From Mycolicibacter terrae (lineage in GTDB: Bacteria; Actinomycetota; Actinomycetes; Mycobacteriales; Mycobacteriaceae): a stretch of 64,000 bases of DNA. The notes beneath the pieces were generated by a model. That model ran no database searches. It saw nothing but the letters and a program-made list of their open reading frames with translations, and was not told where the DNA came from. The stretch is from the NCBI RefSeq assembly GCF_010727125.1, contig NZ_AP022564.1, forward strand, positions 3,348,001 through 3,412,000, given 5' to 3'. The position numbers and the translations under genes were made by a program. Positions 27,836-35,691 of this stretch are shown piece by piece (within the stretch, counting starts at the first letter, position 1; each line of letters starts with the position of its first letter).

Positions 27836-27864
27836 TCGAAAGAGCGTTTCAGCTCGCAGTCGAT
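27836..27864 (+). repeat. Imperfect 29-bp direct repeat, copy 1
   Basis: This copy lies just upstream of the tetR start. The core TTCAGCTCGCAGTCGAT matches copy 2 at 29489-29517; over 29 bp the two agree at 24 positions. The copies bracket the 13E12-family gene. Confidence 0.65.
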
Positions 27865-27924
27865 ATCGCCAGATAGGCGGCGGGAGTGCGGTGCCGCCGG
27901 CGTGAGTTCAGCTGTTCATCGACG

Positions 27925-29412
27925 TCAGGGTGGGGCTTTGTTGAGAGCGCGTTCGGAGTTGATGCGGTGGGCGCGGTTTTGGATTCGGGTGCGCTTGCGG
28001 GTGGGCATCATGAGGCTGCGGCCCGCCGATGGTGGGACTGGTGGGGTGGTTGGCGGTGGTGTGCCGGTTGGCATGCACAGGGTGGGGAAGAGCAGTGTGC
28101 TGCCCGGTCGGGTGATGTGGGTGTGGCCGGTGGGGCTGGTCCATTCCACGGTGCCGTCGGGGTGCTGAGCGTCGTGCCAGCCGCCGGGGCCGGTCCAGAA
28201 TGTCTTGAGCAGGTGGTGTTTTCGGCATAGGCAGCGCAGGTTGGCGGGGTGGGTGGGCCCGAACGGATAAGCGATGGCGTGGTCGATGTCGCAATAGGTG
28301 GCGGGCCGGTCGCAGCCGGGGAATCGACAGGTGAGGTCGCGGGCCCGGACGAAGGCGGCCAACGCCGTGGAGGGCCGGTAGTGCGGTTGGGCCGGCAGCT
28401 CGGCCGGGTGTGCCAGCGGTGTGACGGTGGCGCCGCTGTTGACGAGCTGGGCCAGCAGGGGCGCGGGTACGGTGCCGCCGCCGATGATGTGCCCGGAGAG
28501 GCCTGGGCGTGCTTGGCGTTTGGGGGCCGGGGCGATCGGCGGTTGCTCGCCGTTGCCGAATCCCGGGTCGGCCGGAGTGTCCAGCGCGGCCTGCTCGGCA
28601 AGGACATAGACCGTGACGTTGGCCGCCCGGGCGTCGGTGGCGCCGCTGGCCGGGCAGTCGGTGGTGGCGCAGGCGCAGGCGAGGGTGTCAGCTCCGGCGG
28701 CCAGGGCGCCGAGGGCATCGGCGCGGCGTTGAGCCAGGGTGCGGGGATCGTCGTCGCAGACGGTGTGGGCCAACTGGGTGAGGCGCCGGTCGAGGGCGGT
28801 GGCATCGGTGGCCAACAGCCGGCCCCACAGGGCGGTGGTGCCGTTTTCGCTGTTGCGGGTGTCGACGACGACGTCGCGGCCCCGGGCGTCCCGCTCCTGG
28901 CGCCGGACGGCGTCGGGGTCGTACCGGTCGATCAGGGCGTCGATGGCTGCGGCGGTCTTGGCCGCCGAGAGCGGTCCAAGAGCGGTGGCGATCTCGGCGA
29001 GGGCGGTGTCCACGGCGTGCAGCAGGTAGGGGTTGGTGATCAGCGTGGTGCGCCAGACGATGGTGGCGACCAGCCGGGTGTTGATCGCCCCGTCGAAAAA
29101 CAACGCGGCAACCTTCGGCAGCCGCTCACGCAGCGCAGAGGCCAGATACATCTGCGAAGACGCCATACCGTGGCTGATCTGCTCGGCCGCGGCGACCTCC
29201 GCAGCTGCGGCATCCCAGTAATCGCATGACCAGCGCGACCGGTTCACCGCGTCACGCCCGCGGGTACGCCGCGCGACCAACTCGCCGATCGCCGCCAACC
29301 GGCGCGCCGACGCCGCGGCCTCCACCCGGGACCACCCCGAGATGGCCGCCACCAGGGCATTGTCCTCGGCATCAGCCAACGACTCCGGCCCCGGCAACCC
29401 ACTATCAAACAT
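27925..29412 (-). CDS. 13E12-repeat-family DUF222/HNH endonuclease protein
   Basis: A 495-residue member of the multicopy REP13E12 family of mycobacteria. The DUF222 domain occupies roughly residues 30-330 and a C-terminal HNH nuclease motif is seen in CRFPGCDRPATYCDIDH followed by NLRCLCRKHHLLK. The Pro-rich Arg-rich tail is typical of the family. The family is repetitive in mycobacterial genomes and linked to phage-like insertion sites, but carries no transposase. ATG 29412 (MFDSGLPGPE) was chosen since family members start this way; the frame is open to 29475. A LexA-type box overlaps the start codon, so it is probably DNA-damage inducible. It sits between divergent tetR and SDR genes. Confidence 0.9.
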   Translation of the reverse strand: MFDSGLPGPESLADAEDNALVAAISGWSRVEAAASARRLAAIGELVARRTRGRDAVNRSRWSCDYWDAAAAEVAAAEQISHGMASSQMYLASALRERLPKVAALFFDGAINTRLVATIVWRTTLITNPYLLHAVDTALAEIATALGPLSAAKTAAAIDALIDRYDPDAVRRQERDARGRDVVVDTRNSENGTTALWGRLLATDATALDRRLTQLAHTVCDDDPRTLAQRRADALGALAAGADTLACACATTDCPASGATDARAANVTVYVLAEQAALDTPADPGFGNGEQPPIAPAPKRQARPGLSGHIIGGGTVPAPLLAQLVNSGATVTPLAHPAELPAQPHYRPSTALAAFVRARDLTCRFPGCDRPATYCDIDHAIAYPFGPTHPANLRCLCRKHHLLKTFWTGPGGWHDAQHPDGTVEWTSPTGHTHITRPGSTLLFPTLCMPTGTPPPTTPPVPPSAGRSLMMPTRKRTRIQNRAHRINSERALNKAPP

Positions 29413-29420
29413 ATGTTCGA
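29405..29420 (-). promoter_or_regulatory. LexA (SOS) box overlapping the 13E12-family start codon
   Basis: TCAAAC-ATAT-GTTCGA on the plus strand differs by one base from the mycobacterial LexA consensus TCGAAC-N4-GTTCGA. It covers the start codon (29410-29412). From memory, M. tuberculosis 13E12 genes such as Rv0336 and Rv0515 are also LexA-controlled, so this placement agrees with family behaviour. Confidence 0.72.
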
Positions 29421-29477
29421 TAATACCCGAATCAGCAGACACCCGCACCCCGCCGATCGGACGCCCAGAACTCAAAT

Positions 29478-29491
29478 TAGAACGTGTTTCA
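29478..29491 (+). promoter_or_regulatory. KstR-like motif upstream of the SDR operon
   Basis: TAGAACGTGTTTCA fits the published KstR consensus TnnAACnnGTTnnA at every fixed position. It lies 45 bp upstream of the GTG start of the SDR gene. The motif is short, so chance occurrence is possible. Confidence 0.4.
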
Positions 29492-29517
29492 AAAAAGTGC
29501 TTCAGCTCGCAGCCGAT
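29489..29517 (+). repeat. Imperfect 29-bp direct repeat, copy 2
   Basis: This copy lies just upstream of the SDR start at 29536. The core TTCAGCTCGCAGCCGAT matches copy 1 (27836-27864). It partly overlaps the KstR-like motif. Confidence 0.65.
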
Positions 29518-29535
29518 TCTTGTTAGCGTGCCTAC

Positions 29536-30327
29536 GTGATCCTCGACAGATTCCGACTCGATAACTCCGTCGCCGTTGTCACCGGCGCCGGCCGGGGCTT
29601 AGGCGCAGCGATCGCGGTCGCGTTCGCCGAAGCCGGCGCCGACGTCGTCATCGCCGCGCGCACCCGATCCCAACTAGAGACCGTCGCCCAACAGGTCGAA
29701 GCCGTCGGGCGTCGCGCCCACATCGTGGCCGCCGACCTGGCCCACCCCGAGGAGACGGCCAAGCTGGCCGGCGAGGCGGTGGAAGCCTTCGGCAAGCTCG
29801 ACATCGTCGTCAACAACGTCGGCGGCACCATGCCCAACATGCTGCTGACCACCTCGACCAAAGACCTCAAGGACGCGTTCACCTTCAATGTCGGCACCGC
29901 CCACGCCCTGACCAGCGCCGCGGTGCCGCTGATGCTGGAACACTCCGGCGGTGGCTCGGTCATCAACATCACCTCGACGATGGGACGGCTGGCCGGGCGC
30001 GGATTCGCCGCCTACGGCACCGCCAAGGCCGCGCTGGCCCACTACACCCGGCTGGCCGCCATGGACTTGTGCCCGCGCATCCGGGTCAACGCCATCGCAC
30101 CGGGATCGATTTTGACCTCCGCGCTGGATGTGGTGGCGTCCAACGACGAACTGCGCGAGCCGATGGAGAAGGTGACCCCCATGCGCCGGCTCGGCGAGCC
30201 GGCCGACATCGCCGCCGCCGCAGTCTATTTGGCCTCGCCGGCCGGCAGTTACCTCACCGGCAAGGTGCTCGAAGTCGACGGGGGCCTTACGTTCCCGAAT
30301 CTCGATCTGCCCATCCCCGACCTGTAG
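29536..30327 (+). CDS. Short-chain dehydrogenase (Rv0927c-like)
   Basis: A classical SDR of 263 residues with the [12 protein letters not shown] cofactor motif, NNVGG after the fourth strand, catalytic Ser in NITST and the YGTAK active site. The downstream [20 protein letters not shown] and final [15 protein letters not shown] match M. tuberculosis Rv0927c almost residue for residue from memory. It probably oxidises or reduces a lipid-derived alcohol or ketone. The start is GTG 29536. A KstR-like site and a repeat shared with the tetR promoter lie upstream. It is followed 10 bp later by the Rv0926c-like gene. Confidence 0.92.
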   Translation: MILDRFRLDNSVAVVTGAGRGLGAAIAVAFAEAGADVVIAARTRSQLETVAQQVEAVGRRAHIVAADLAHPEETAKLAGEAVEAFGKLDIVVNNVGGTMPNMLLTTSTKDLKDAFTFNVGTAHALTSAAVPLMLEHSGGGSVINITSTMGRLAGRGFAAYGTAKAALAHYTRLAAMDLCPRIRVNAIAPGSILTSALDVVASNDELREPMEKVTPMRRLGEPADIAAAAVYLASPAGSYLTGKVLEVDGGLTFPNLDLPIPDL

Positions 30328-30337
30328 AGGACACCGT

Positions 30338-31414
30338 ATGCCCATCCGCGTCGCCCAGATCGGCACCGGCAACGTCGGCGTGCACGCGCTGAAAGCGCTG
30401 ATCACCAACCCCGAATTCGAGCTGACCGGCGTGTGGGTCTCCTCGGATGCCAAGGCCGGAAAAGACGCCGCAGAGCTCGCCGGCGTGGACACTTCGACCG
30501 GCGTGACCGCGACCACCGACCTGCAGCAAGTGCTCGACACCAAGCCGCAATGCGTCGTCTACACCGCGCTGGCCGACAACCGGCTCGGCGAGGCGCTGGA
30601 GGATTTCCGGCGCATCCTGGACGCCGGCGTCAACGTTGTCGGCAGCAGCGCGGTGTTCCTGCAGTACCCGTGGCAGGTGATCCCGCCGGAATTGCTGTCC
30701 CCGCTGGAAGATGCCGCGCGCAACGGCAATTCGAGCTTGTTTGTCAACGGCATCGACCCGGGCTTTGCCAACGACCTGCTGCCGCTGGCGCTGGCCGGCA
30801 CCTGCCAGAGCATCCAGCAGATCCGCTGCATGGAGATCGTCGACTACGCCACCTATGACAGCGCCGCCGTCATGTTCGACGTCATGGGATTCGGCCAACC
30901 GATGGACGAGATCCCGATGCTGTTGCAGCCCGGTGTTTTGAGCCTGGCGTGGGGTTCGGTGGTGCGCCAGCTCGCGGCCGGACTCGGCCTCGAACTCGAC
31001 TCGGTCGAGCAGTCCCACGTTCGGGTTCCCGCACCGGAGGACTTCTCCATCTCCGCCGGTGACATCGCGAAAGGCACTGCGGCCGCATTGCGATTCGAGG
31101 TGCGCGGGATGGTTGACGGTGCGGCGGCGGTGGTCCTCGAACACGTCACCCGGTTGCGTGAAGACCTGTGCCCGGAGTGGCCGCAGCCGGCCCAGCCCGG
31201 CGGGTCCTACCGTGTCGAGGTGACCGGTGAACCGTCGTATGCGCTGGACCTGTGCCTGTCCAGCCCCAACGGGGACCACAATCACGCCGGCCTGGTGGCA
31301 ACCGCGATGCGGGTGGTCAATGCGATACCCGCGGTGGTGGCCGCCGAACCGGGTATCCGGACCACCCTGGATCTACCGCTGGTCACCGGACGGGGGCTCT
31401 ACGCTCGTCCTTGA
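30338..31414 (+). CDS. Dihydrodipicolinate-reductase-like NAD(P)-binding protein (Rv0926c-like)
   Basis: A 358-residue oxidoreductase with an N-terminal Rossmann fold (IRVAQIGTGNVGVHALKAL, VWVSSDAKAGKDAAELAG) of the DapB / 2,4-diaminopentanoate dehydrogenase type, followed by a catalytic/dimerisation domain with NGIDPGFANDLLPLAL. The exact reaction is unknown; such mycobacterial paralogues usually accompany SDR or aldehyde genes. It is tightly linked to the SDR before it and shares its TGATG stop/start with mntH after it, giving a three-gene operon. Confidence 0.88.
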   Translation: MPIRVAQIGTGNVGVHALKALITNPEFELTGVWVSSDAKAGKDAAELAGVDTSTGVTATTDLQQVLDTKPQCVVYTALADNRLGEALEDFRRILDAGVNVVGSSAVFLQYPWQVIPPELLSPLEDAARNGNSSLFVNGIDPGFANDLLPLALAGTCQSIQQIRCMEIVDYATYDSAAVMFDVMGFGQPMDEIPMLLQPGVLSLAWGSVVRQLAAGLGLELDSVEQSHVRVPAPEDFSISAGDIAKGTAAALRFEVRGMVDGAAAVVLEHVTRLREDLCPEWPQPAQPGGSYRVEVTGEPSYALDLCLSSPNGDHNHAGLVATAMRVVNAIPAVVAAEPGIRTTLDLPLVTGRGLYARP

Positions 31415-32643
31415 TGACGAGCACGGGCAAGCCGGTACGGGGAAACCCGGGCTGGTATCTGCTCGGGCCTGCGTTCGTCGCCGCGATCGCCTACGTCGAT
31501 CCGGGCAACGTCGCCGCCAACGTCAGTGCCGGCGCGACGTTCGGGTACCTGCTGGTCTGGGTGATCATCGCCGCGAACGTGATGGCCGGCCTGGTGCAGT
31601 ACCTCGCCGCCAAGCTGGGCCTGGTGACCGGACTGTCACTGCCCGAGGCGGTCGGTGGTGTCGCCCGCCGCCCGACCCGCATCGCCTACTGGCTACAAGC
31701 CGAATTAGTCGCCATGGCAACCGATCTCGCCGAAGTGGTGGGCGGTGCCATCGCCCTCAACCTGATTTTCGGGCTGCCCCTGATGCTGGGCGGACTGATC
31801 ACCGGGGCGGTGTCGATGGGGTTGCTCGTCGTCGGGGACCGCCGTGGGCCGCGGGCTTTCGAGCAGGTCTCCAGCGGGCTGTTGGCCATCATCGCGATCG
31901 GATTCCTGGCCAGCCTGGTGGTCGGTCCGCCGCCGGTGACCGACGTCGCCGGTGGTCTGCTGCCCCGCTTCGACGGCACCGAGAGCCTGCTGCTGGCGAC
32001 CGCGATCCTGGGGGCCACGGTCATGCCGCACGCGGTATATCTGCACTCCGGTCTGGCCCGTGACCGGCATGGCCACGCCGAAGCCGGACGCGCGCGGCAA
32101 CGCCTGCTGCGGGTGACCCGGTGGGATGTCGGTCTGGCAATGCTGGTGGCCGGCACGGTGAACCTGGCCATGTTGGTGGTGGCGGCCGCGAATCTGGCCG
32201 GGCGGGAGGGAACCGGCACGATCGAAGGTGCGCACGCCGCGGTGGGCGACGCGCTCGGCCCGACCGTCGCGCTGTTCTTCGCGGTCGGACTGCTGGCCTC
32301 CGGCCTGGCATCGACGTCGGTCGGCGCCTACGCCGGCGCGATGATCATGCAAGGCCTGCTGCGGGTGTCGGTGCCGTTGTTGTGGCGCCGGCTGATCACC
32401 CTGATCCCGGCGCTGGCGCTCCTGGCGACCGGGATCGACCCCACCCGGGCACTGGTGATCTCCCAGGTGGTGCTCTCGTTCGGCATCCCGTTCGCGCTGG
32501 TGCCGCTGATCCGATTGACCGGTGATCGCACGCTGATGGGCGCCGACGCCAACCGGCGGCTGACCTCGGCGCTCGGCTGGACCGTCACGGTGGTGATCGC
32601 CGTGCTCAACGCGGCACTGATCTACCTGTCCGTGACGGGGTGA
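31414..32643 (+). CDS. mntH: NRAMP-family Mn2+/Fe2+ transporter MntH
   Basis: A proton-coupled divalent metal importer, 409 residues with about eleven hydrophobic segments. The metal-binding motif DPGN is at residues 29-32 of the first helix (AIAYVDPGNVAANV), and the sixth-helix motif MPH is in GATVMPHAVYLHSG. Both are hallmarks of a functional Nramp transporter. Start ATG 31414 overlaps the previous stop by one base, so it belongs to the SDR/Rv0926c-like operon. It corresponds in place to M. tuberculosis Rv0924c (mntH/mramp). Confidence 0.95.
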   Translation: MTSTGKPVRGNPGWYLLGPAFVAAIAYVDPGNVAANVSAGATFGYLLVWVIIAANVMAGLVQYLAAKLGLVTGLSLPEAVGGVARRPTRIAYWLQAELVAMATDLAEVVGGAIALNLIFGLPLMLGGLITGAVSMGLLVVGDRRGPRAFEQVSSGLLAIIAIGFLASLVVGPPPVTDVAGGLLPRFDGTESLLLATAILGATVMPHAVYLHSGLARDRHGHAEAGRARQRLLRVTRWDVGLAMLVAGTVNLAMLVVAAANLAGREGTGTIEGAHAAVGDALGPTVALFFAVGLLASGLASTSVGAYAGAMIMQGLLRVSVPLLWRRLITLIPALALLATGIDPTRALVISQVVLSFGIPFALVPLIRLTGDRTLMGADANRRLTSALGWTVTVVIAVLNAALIYLSVTG

Positions 32644-32651
32644 CGGCGGAG

Positions 32652-33572
32652 CTAGGAGCTCAGCACGCTCTCGCGAGCCTTGGCCTTCTCTTCGTAGTAC
32701 TTGGCCCGTTCGTCGAGCATCTTGAGGAACCCATCGACCTGTTCGCGGGCCTGCTCGCCCTCCGGACCGAAGTCCTCCCGCTCGAAGATCTTCCAGAACC
32801 GCAGCACCGGCTGCACCACGTCGTCGTGGTGGATGCGCATGTCGTAGATGCCGGCCTTGGCGATCAGGATGGCGTTGTCCTGGAAGCCGGGCATGTTCAT
32901 CCCGGGCATCGAGAATCCGATCACCTCGTCGCGGATGGCGCACATGGCCGCGTCCGGCGAGATGTCCAGGGCCGCGTCCATCAGGTTGCGGTAGAACACC
33001 ATGTGCAGGTTCTCGTCGAGGGCGACCCGCGCCAGCAACTGGTCGGCGATGGGACAGCCGGAGGCCTTACCGGTGTTGCGATGCGACACCCGGGTGGCGA
33101 GTTCCTGGAACGACACGTAGGCCAGCGCCTGCAGCGGCGTCTTGTCACCGGAGTCGTAACCGGCGATGGTATGCCGCATCCGCATGTTCTCGAGATTGAC
33201 CGGGTCGATGCCCCGGGTGACCACGAGGTAGTCGCGCAGCGCGATGCTGTGGCGGCCCTCCTCGGCGGTCCACTGTCCGACCCAGGAGCCCCAGGCGCCG
33301 TCCCGGCCGAAGCGGGTGGCGATCTCCCGGTGGTACGACGGCAGGTTGTCCTCGGTCAGCAGGTTGACCAGCAGGGCGGCCTTGGCGACCGGGTCCAACG
33401 GCGAGTCCTCGGGAACCCAGTCCTCACCACCGAGGAACGCGAAGTCGCGCCCCTTGCTCCACGGCACATAGTCGTGCGGCAGCCACGGCTTCGCGGCCTT
33501 GAGATGACGGTTGAGGTTTTGCTCGACAATCGGTTCCAGTTCATGCAGCAGCGCTGTCTGAACGTTCGTCAT
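32652..33572 (-). CDS. Acyl-ACP desaturase, DesA1-like
   Basis: A soluble diiron acyl-[ACP] desaturase of 306 residues, closest by eye to mycobacterial DesA1, which is used in mycolic-acid meromycolate synthesis. Iron ligands are seen as Glu in LTEDNLPSYHRE, EExxH in WTAEEGRHSIALRDYL, the Glu in YVSFQELATRVSHR and ExxH in ALDENLHMVFYRN. Start ATG 33572 has a GGAG site 6 nt upstream; the frame extends 8 codons further. Its promoter carries a long palindrome next to the -10, so it is clearly regulated. In mycobacteria desA1/desA2 are controlled by the TetR-type regulator MadR; this site may be its operator (inference). Confidence 0.93.
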   Translation of the reverse strand: MTNVQTALLHELEPIVEQNLNRHLKAAKPWLPHDYVPWSKGRDFAFLGGEDWVPEDSPLDPVAKAALLVNLLTEDNLPSYHREIATRFGRDGAWGSWVGQWTAEEGRHSIALRDYLVVTRGIDPVNLENMRMRHTIAGYDSGDKTPLQALAYVSFQELATRVSHRNTGKASGCPIADQLLARVALDENLHMVFYRNLMDAALDISPDAAMCAIRDEVIGFSMPGMNMPGFQDNAILIAKAGIYDMRIHHDDVVQPVLRFWKIFEREDFGPEGEQAREQVDGFLKMLDERAKYYEEKAKARESVLSS

Positions 33573-33618
33573 GTTTGCTCCATCCCGGATCGACATGTGG
33601 GCAGTCGATTGGCCCCCC

Positions 33619-33680
33619 GGCCAAACCTACGGTTCCGTAGGTTTGGCCCCACGGTAGACATGGAGCTTGGCACATGTCAA
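33619..33680 (-). promoter_or_regulatory. desA promoter with a 14+14 bp inverted-repeat operator
   Basis: On the minus strand TTGACA (33675-33680), an 18-bp spacer and TACCGT (33651-33656) form a promoter. Directly downstream lies a perfect inverted repeat, GGCCAAACCTACGG (33619-33632) and CCGTAGGTTTGGCC (33635-33648), separated by TT. It would cover the transcription start. The core TACGG-NN-CCGTA is the same type as in the mmpS promoter. Confidence 0.72.
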
Positions 33681-33755
33681 CCTCCGAATTGCGCGCTTCG
33701 GGCGCATTCCGCGGTCGAGAATCGCGGACCGCAGCAGTCATTCCAGCGATTGCCG

Positions 33756-34184
33756 CTACGTCCTGGAGCGGTCTTCTGAATGCCGTTTCAGCCCGTCAGC
33801 CTCCATGTCGACGTAGCGCCGGACGCGGCCACCGGCGAGCAACCGGCCCAGCCAGGCCATCGGACCGGTCACGGTGAAAGTCAGCACGGCCTGGACACCG
33901 GATCCGGTCGGAATGAGCTCGTGGTAGCCGGTGAACCGGATTCCCGCCGTCGACGCGGTCCAGGTGAAAGACCGCTCATCAGCCAGCTCGGTGACGGTCC
34001 AGACCATCGGCCGGCCGGTGGGTTGCCGGACCCGCGCGGTGCTGCCGACGCACAGCGGGCCGGCATCGAGCCGGGTGATCTCGCGCATCGACGCCGTCCA
34101 GTCCGGCCAGTGCTCGAGGTCGGTCAACACCGCCCACACGTCGGCCGGGCGGGCGGCGATGCTGTCGGTACGGGTGTATTGCAT
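33756..34184 (-). CDS. SRPBCC (START-like) domain protein
   Basis: A 142-residue protein of the polyketide cyclase/dehydrase-like fold, which forms a hydrophobic cavity for lipids. Family features are the start MQYTRTDSIAARPADVWAVL, LEHWPDWTASM, and the C-terminal helix after GPMAWLGRLLAGG. The chosen ATG 34184 has an AGGAG site 7 nt upstream; the open frame extends upstream to 34244. No enzymatic residues can be assigned. It is downstream of the MocR gene on the same strand. Confidence 0.85.
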   Translation of the reverse strand: MQYTRTDSIAARPADVWAVLTDLEHWPDWTASMREITRLDAGPLCVGSTARVRQPTGRPMVWTVTELADERSFTWTASTAGIRFTGYHELIPTGSGVQAVLTFTVTGPMAWLGRLLAGGRVRRYVDMEADGLKRHSEDRSRT

Positions 34185-34240
34185 GGCGTACTCCTGCGGT
34201 GCCCGAGGTGACCTCGACGGTACCGCGGGATCGGCCGGTG

Positions 34241-35644
34241 TCACGAGGTCGTGGTGTCGCGCAGCAACCGCCCGAGGTCTTCCAAAGCCCGGGGATAGTC
34301 GCGTTCGGGCGGCGTGCCGTAACCCAGGACGATTCCCTGGGCCGCTGCCGGCCCGTGCCAGAACGGAGCCAAACCGGTGAGGGCGATCTCTCGTCGCCGC
34401 GCGGCGTCCACGATGACGGATTCCGACAGCCCCTCGGGCAGCAACAGAACCGCGTGCAAACCCGCTGCGACGCCCTGGATCGGCATCACCGGAGCGCAGT
34501 CGGCGGCGGTGGCGACCAGCGCGTCCCGGCGCTGGCGATAGCGTCGCCTCATTCGCCGGATATGGCGGTCCAGCGCCCCGGACTCGATCATCTCGGCCAG
34601 TGCCAGCTGGCCGAGCACGTCGGTGCCGCGGTCGGCGCGCCGCTTGGCCTCGACCACCGGCTCCACCAGATCGGCCGGCAACGCGAGCCAGCCCAGCCGC
34701 AGTCCCGGGGCAAGGCTCTTGCTGGCACTGCCCACGTAGACGACCTGTTCCGGGGCGAGGCCCTGCAGCGCACCCACCGGATGGCGGTCATAGCGGAACT
34801 CGCCGTCGTAGTCGTCCTCGATGACGTAGCCGCCGCGCGCGGAGGCGAGCCGAACGAAGTCGGCGCGCCGGTCGGCGGCCAGCGTGGCGCCCCACGGCGC
34901 CTGATGGGCCGGGGTGAGCAGCGCCGCGGCCGCGGAGGAGGCAAACCCGGCCGGCTGCGCCCCCGCCCGGTCGACATCCAGGGGAGTGATGCCGAGCCCG
35001 GTCGCCGCGATGGTCGCCCGGTGGTCGGGCAGGCACGGATTCTCCACCGCGATCGACCGCCCTCCCGCCCCGGCCAGCGCCTCACACACCAGCCGCAGCC
35101 CCTGGGTGAATCCGCTGCAGACGACGATGCGCTCGGGGCTGGTGACCACACCGCGCACCCGGCCCAAGTAACCGGCCAGCTCGGTGCGCAGCCGCAGTGC
35201 ACCCCGCGGGTCCAGCGGGCCGAGCTCTGAATGCGGCGTGACGTGCAGGGCTCGCCGCAGCGCGCGCAGCCAGTCGGCGCGCGGGAACATGCTCAGATCG
35301 GGGCGCCCGAGCCGGAAGTCCGCCACCACCCGGGGTGGCGTCGGCACCGGCCTCGGCGACGGCAACAGCCCCGGACCCCGCGCGACCTCGGTAACCGACC
35401 CCTGCCGGCTGCGCAGGTAACCCTCGGCGGCCAGTTGGGTGTAGGCCTCGACCACCGTTCCGCGTGCGACGCCGAGCTGGCCGGCCAGAGTCCGCGAGGA
35501 CGGCAATGACTCCCCCGGTGCCAGCCGCCCGTCTCGGATGGCCTGTCGCAGCGCGTGCTCCAGAGCTGCGCGCCGACCGCGCCCGGCGGGGAGTTCGAGA
35601 TGCAGGTCCACCCCGCCCACCCCACTGGTCCATGAATCCAGCAC
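34241..35644 (-). CDS. MocR/PdxR-type regulator (GntR HTH plus aminotransferase domain)
   Basis: A 467-residue chimeric regulator. The N-terminal GntR winged helix (SLPSSRTLAGQLGVARGTVV) is joined to a fold-type I aminotransferase domain from about residue 105, with the PLP lysine in VGSASKSLAPGLRLGW and the conserved YVIEDDYDGEFRY. MocR proteins use PLP or PLP adducts as effectors, often to control vitamin B6 or amino-acid genes. The GTG start at 35644 is nearest to the divergent methyltransferase gene. An inverted repeat GGTCCA...TGGACC (35627-35655) covers the start region and may be its operator. Confidence 0.9.
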   Translation of the reverse strand: MLDSWTSGVGGVDLHLELPAGRGRRAALEHALRQAIRDGRLAPGESLPSSRTLAGQLGVARGTVVEAYTQLAAEGYLRSRQGSVTEVARGPGLLPSPRPVPTPPRVVADFRLGRPDLSMFPRADWLRALRRALHVTPHSELGPLDPRGALRLRTELAGYLGRVRGVVTSPERIVVCSGFTQGLRLVCEALAGAGGRSIAVENPCLPDHRATIAATGLGITPLDVDRAGAQPAGFASSAAAALLTPAHQAPWGATLAADRRADFVRLASARGGYVIEDDYDGEFRYDRHPVGALQGLAPEQVVYVGSASKSLAPGLRLGWLALPADLVEPVVEAKRRADRGTDVLGQLALAEMIESGALDRHIRRMRRRYRQRRDALVATAADCAPVMPIQGVAAGLHAVLLLPEGLSESVIVDAARRREIALTGLAPFWHGPAAAQGIVLGYGTPPERDYPRALEDLGRLLRDTTTS

Positions 35645-35691
35645 AGAATTGGACCTTACTCCCAGACCATTTCCGACCTAGCGTCGTCGGC

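Noticed and set aside
27925..29412. Insertion sequence with transposase
   Set aside because: The gene is a DUF222/HNH 13E12-family protein; no transposase or terminal inverted repeats were found, only imperfect direct repeats.
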